16,086 nucleotides of DNA, from NCBI GenBank assembly GCA_900553775.1, contig USEZ01000026.1:1-16086 (forward strand), read 5' to 3'. This DNA is from an uncultured Slackia sp. (lineage in GTDB: Bacteria; Actinomycetota; Coriobacteriia; Coriobacteriales; Eggerthellaceae). This document shows positions 14,181 to 16,086 of this stretch, one piece after another. The position numbers and the translations under genes are program-made. The notes under the pieces are model-generated. The model worked only from the letters and a program-made list of their open reading frames with translations, was not told where the DNA came from and did not search any database. Each line of letters begins with the position of its first letter. Within the stretch, counting starts at the first letter, position 1.

Positions 14181-15892
14181 CTACCGCCGCCAGGACCGGG
14201 GTCGGGTTCAGGATTGGGACCGGGGTCGGGCTCGGGGCCGGGCTCGGGCGCGTCGTCCTTATAGAACTCGAACGGCTTTTCAACGACGGCTCCGCTCGTC
14301 AAATCCGCGAAAGCGAACGTGTACGTCCCTGCAGCCATCGATTCGTCGAAAACGTCCACGACAAGCCGCGACGGGTCGCCGTCGTCCTGTGCGGCGCATA
14401 CGGCGTCTTCCGGCACCGGAGAGCCGTCGGGGGCCGCAATGGAAACCTCGTCGAACATCGGGGCGTAGGACAACGGCGCGCCCCGATCATCGAGAAACGT
14501 CATCGCGAAGTCCGTCGTTCCCTTCCTGACGGCGACGCGATTATCGGACGCAAAGGCGATGTCGGCAAGGGAAGCGCCCTCGAGCGCAACCGTCCATTCC
14601 AGCCTTTCCCCAGAAAAAGTCCTCGTCAACGCATATGCCTGCTGCGTGATGTACGGCCTGAACGTCACCTCGCCGCGCGATTCGCGGGATGCGGAAACGT
14701 ATGTGCGGCCGAGGGCGGCCGGCCCCGACGTGTCAGCGGCCATGCCGGGCGTGCGCAGCTCGACCGAGCCGGAAAGCGTCTCTTCGACATCGAGCCTGCC
14801 CTGCTTGCCAAGCATCAAGACGCAGCCCGCCGTCGAAGAAAGAGACGCCGCCTGGACGGGAGACGCGCATGCGGACAAATCGAGCTTTGACGAGCCTTTC
14901 AATTCGACGGCTCCGTTGCCGGAAAAGGCGTCGTCGCCCCCGATGGACACGACGCTCGCATCAAGCACGACCTTGGAAAACCCCGACATGCTCACGCCGG
15001 CCGCGGCGTTGAAGCCTTCGGCGGCGAGTTCGGAATCGGCAGCGGCCGCCGCGCCGACCAACGAGGAGACATTCACGTTGCCGAGCCCGATTCGGACCGA
15101 CCCCGCAGAAGCGCCGCTCGCGCCGAGAGCAGACACCGTGCCAAGCACCTTCGCGCCTGATCGAAGGTCGATCGCCGCGCCGTTGTCGAATGCTGCGCTC
15201 TGGCTGCCGGCGTAGATGTCCTGGAATACGAAGGGGTCGCCGACCGACCCTCTGACCGTCAAGACGGAGGGTCCTTGATTTTCGGCCGGAGCCTTCACGC
15301 CGTCGGCGACGCCGCCGAACACGACGGGCGTCGCCTTCTCGTTCGTCTTGAACGGCTTGGCCCCATCCATCGTCAGCGAATGCCCGTTCATGGATATCGA
15401 ACGCGCGCCGAACTCTATGTCGCGCAAAGCGAGGTCGGCGGCGAGCACCAAAGGATCGCGCACGTTTATCGCCGAGACCGAGCCGGCGCCGACGATGTCG
15501 ATGTCTTTCGCAATCACCGCCATGCCGTCGTTCTCGTCGCCGTCCACGCCGCTGCGGATGGACGCGGCATTCAGACACACGATGGTATCGCCCGATTTCG
15601 CCACGTCGTAGGCGTCCTTGAAATCGTTGAACGGACGCTCCGCCGTGCCGTTGCCGCCTTGCGCAATGCCGGTCTTGACGTAGATGCTCCTTGCCGCACG
15701 GGCATCGTCGGCCGAGAAAGGCCCGCCCGACGCGAAAGCGTCCGCCTCGGCGGCCTCGTAGGCGGGCGGGCGTTCCTCCGTCGCGGCCTGAGCGACCGAG
15801 CCGGTCGCGTCCGCGAATGCGACGGCGGGAACCCCCGTCATCGCAAGCAATGCCGCGACCGTCGATGCGGCCGCCTTGCCGATAATCTTCAT
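14171..15892 (-). CDS. Secreted surface protein, beta-helix-like, N-terminal part of a frameshifted SLH protein
   Basis: Start ATG 15892 is set by AGGGG 5 nt upstream and gives a signal peptide (MKIIGKAAASTVAALLAMTG, cleavage near AFADA). The 573-aa product has an N-terminal segment typical of right-handed beta-helix surface proteins: RSIYVKTGIAQGGNGTAERP followed by FNDFKDAYDVAKSGDTIVCL. About 270 residues of short repeated beta-type stretches rich in Gly, Ser and Ala follow, then a beta-sandwich-like region and a Pro-rich tail (PEPGPEPDPGPNPEPDPGP) ending GGGSGG at TGA 14171-14173. Without the SLH repeats that lie in another frame just downstream, the product would be secreted unanchored. 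One extra base near 14174 would restore a single frame. Ligand or enzyme activity cannot be told. Confidence 0.8.
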   Translation of the reverse strand: MKIIGKAAASTVAALLAMTGVPAVAFADATGSVAQAATEERPPAYEAAEADAFASGGPFSADDARAARSIYVKTGIAQGGNGTAERPFNDFKDAYDVAKSGDTIVCLNAASIRSGVDGDENDGMAVIAKDIDIVGAGSVSAINVRDPLVLAADLALRDIEFGARSISMNGHSLTMDGAKPFKTNEKATPVVFGGVADGVKAPAENQGPSVLTVRGSVGDPFVFQDIYAGSQSAAFDNGAAIDLRSGAKVLGTVSALGASGASAGSVRIGLGNVNVSSLVGAAAAADSELAAEGFNAAAGVSMSGFSKVVLDASVVSIGGDDAFSGNGAVELKGSSKLDLSACASPVQAASLSSTAGCVLMLGKQGRLDVEETLSGSVELRTPGMAADTSGPAALGRTYVSASRESRGEVTFRPYITQQAYALTRTFSGERLEWTVALEGASLADIAFASDNRVAVRKGTTDFAMTFLDDRGAPLSYAPMFDEVSIAAPDGSPVPEDAVCAAQDDGDPSRLVVDVFDESMAAGTYTFAFADLTSGAVVEKPFEFYKDDAPEPGPEPDPGPNPEPDPGPGGGSGG

Positions 15893-16043
15893 TGCATCCC
15901 CTCGGGCGCGCCAGTCGCCGGAAAAGGCGGAAAGGCGCGCATCGCCGTAAGAAAACACCGCGCGAAGGCCGCCCCCGAACCTCCGGAAAACGGCGCCTGC
16001 TCAAGCGCGGTTCGGCCTGCATGCGGGCCGTTTGAATCATGCG

Positions 16044-16080
16044 ATTCTATCCGATGGCGGCTGCCGAAAAGTCCCGAAAA
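16044..16080 (-). promoter_or_regulatory. Possible promoter of the SLH protein with a paired upstream repeat
   Basis: The minus strand has TAGAAT (16049-16044). Transcription would begin near 16037, giving a leader of about 145 nt. Upstream, CCGAAAA occurs twice (16064-16070, 16074-16080 on plus) at a spacing of exactly 10 bp, across the -35 region. This could be an activator or repressor site. Confidence 0.4.
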
Positions 16081-16086
16081 CGGCGG

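Noticed and set aside
14171..14183. Programmed -1 ribosomal frameshift joining the surface protein to its SLH domains
   Set aside because: The only window between the two stops is AGC GGC GGC TGA, which has no X XXY YYZ slippery heptamer. An indel or a sequence error is simpler.
1..16086. CRISPR array, tRNA, rRNA or transposase genes
   Set aside because: No regularly spaced repeats, no cloverleaf with a CCA-adjacent acceptor, and no transposase or integrase motif were found on either strand.

Overview
The window is GC-rich, gene-dense bacterial chromosome. Codon use, -10 boxes of the TACAAT/TAGAAT type, a surface protein with S-layer homology (SLH) domains, and the mix of PspC-like, bacterial-PH and CNNM membrane proteins fit an anaerobic actinomycete of the Coriobacteriia, probably Eggerthellaceae. 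That assignment is inference; no rRNA or tRNA is present to confirm it.

Layout. (1) 1-562 (-): an open frame joining the NAD-binding start of a TrkA-type potassium regulator to the C-terminal half of 3-dehydroquinate synthase (AroB), leaving the window at the left edge. This is either a true deletion fusion or an assembly misjoin. (2) 617-1393 (-): membrane-anchored protein with a C-terminal 3D-like beta-barrel domain. (3) 1616-4286 (-): likely operon CNNM/CorC transporter, PspC-like protein, second PspC-like protein, closed by a terminator. (4) 4348-5217 (-): hemolysin-III/PAQR membrane protein with a possibly leaderless start. (5) 5570-8254 (-): ydbS-ydbT-like pair of bacterial PH-domain membrane proteins; a C9 tract lies in the spacer of the putative promoter. 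(6) 8595-8957: a compact locus with an unannotated 50-aa hydrophobic, Cys-rich peptide on +, a possible antisense promoter on -, and several repeats. (7) 9005-10920 (+): MurE-type ligase, then a 93-aa protein of unknown function. (8) 10921-11450: about 530 nt without a credible gene but with an inverted repeat and a partial copy of the asnB terminator. (9) 11541-13397 (-): asparagine synthetase B with a clear terminator. (10) 13512-15892 (-): secreted beta-helix-like surface protein whose three SLH anchoring domains are cut off by a frameshift in a Pro/Gly-rich linker.

The common theme is the cell envelope: peptidoglycan precursor synthesis (murE), wall or membrane proteins (3D-domain, PspC-like, PH-domain, CNNM, PAQR) and a surface protein. 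The most notable points are the TrkA/AroB chimera, the candidate type I toxin-antitoxin-like locus around 8697-8849, the homopolymer in the ydbS promoter and the broken SLH gene. All calls come from reading the sequence; no database search was possible.
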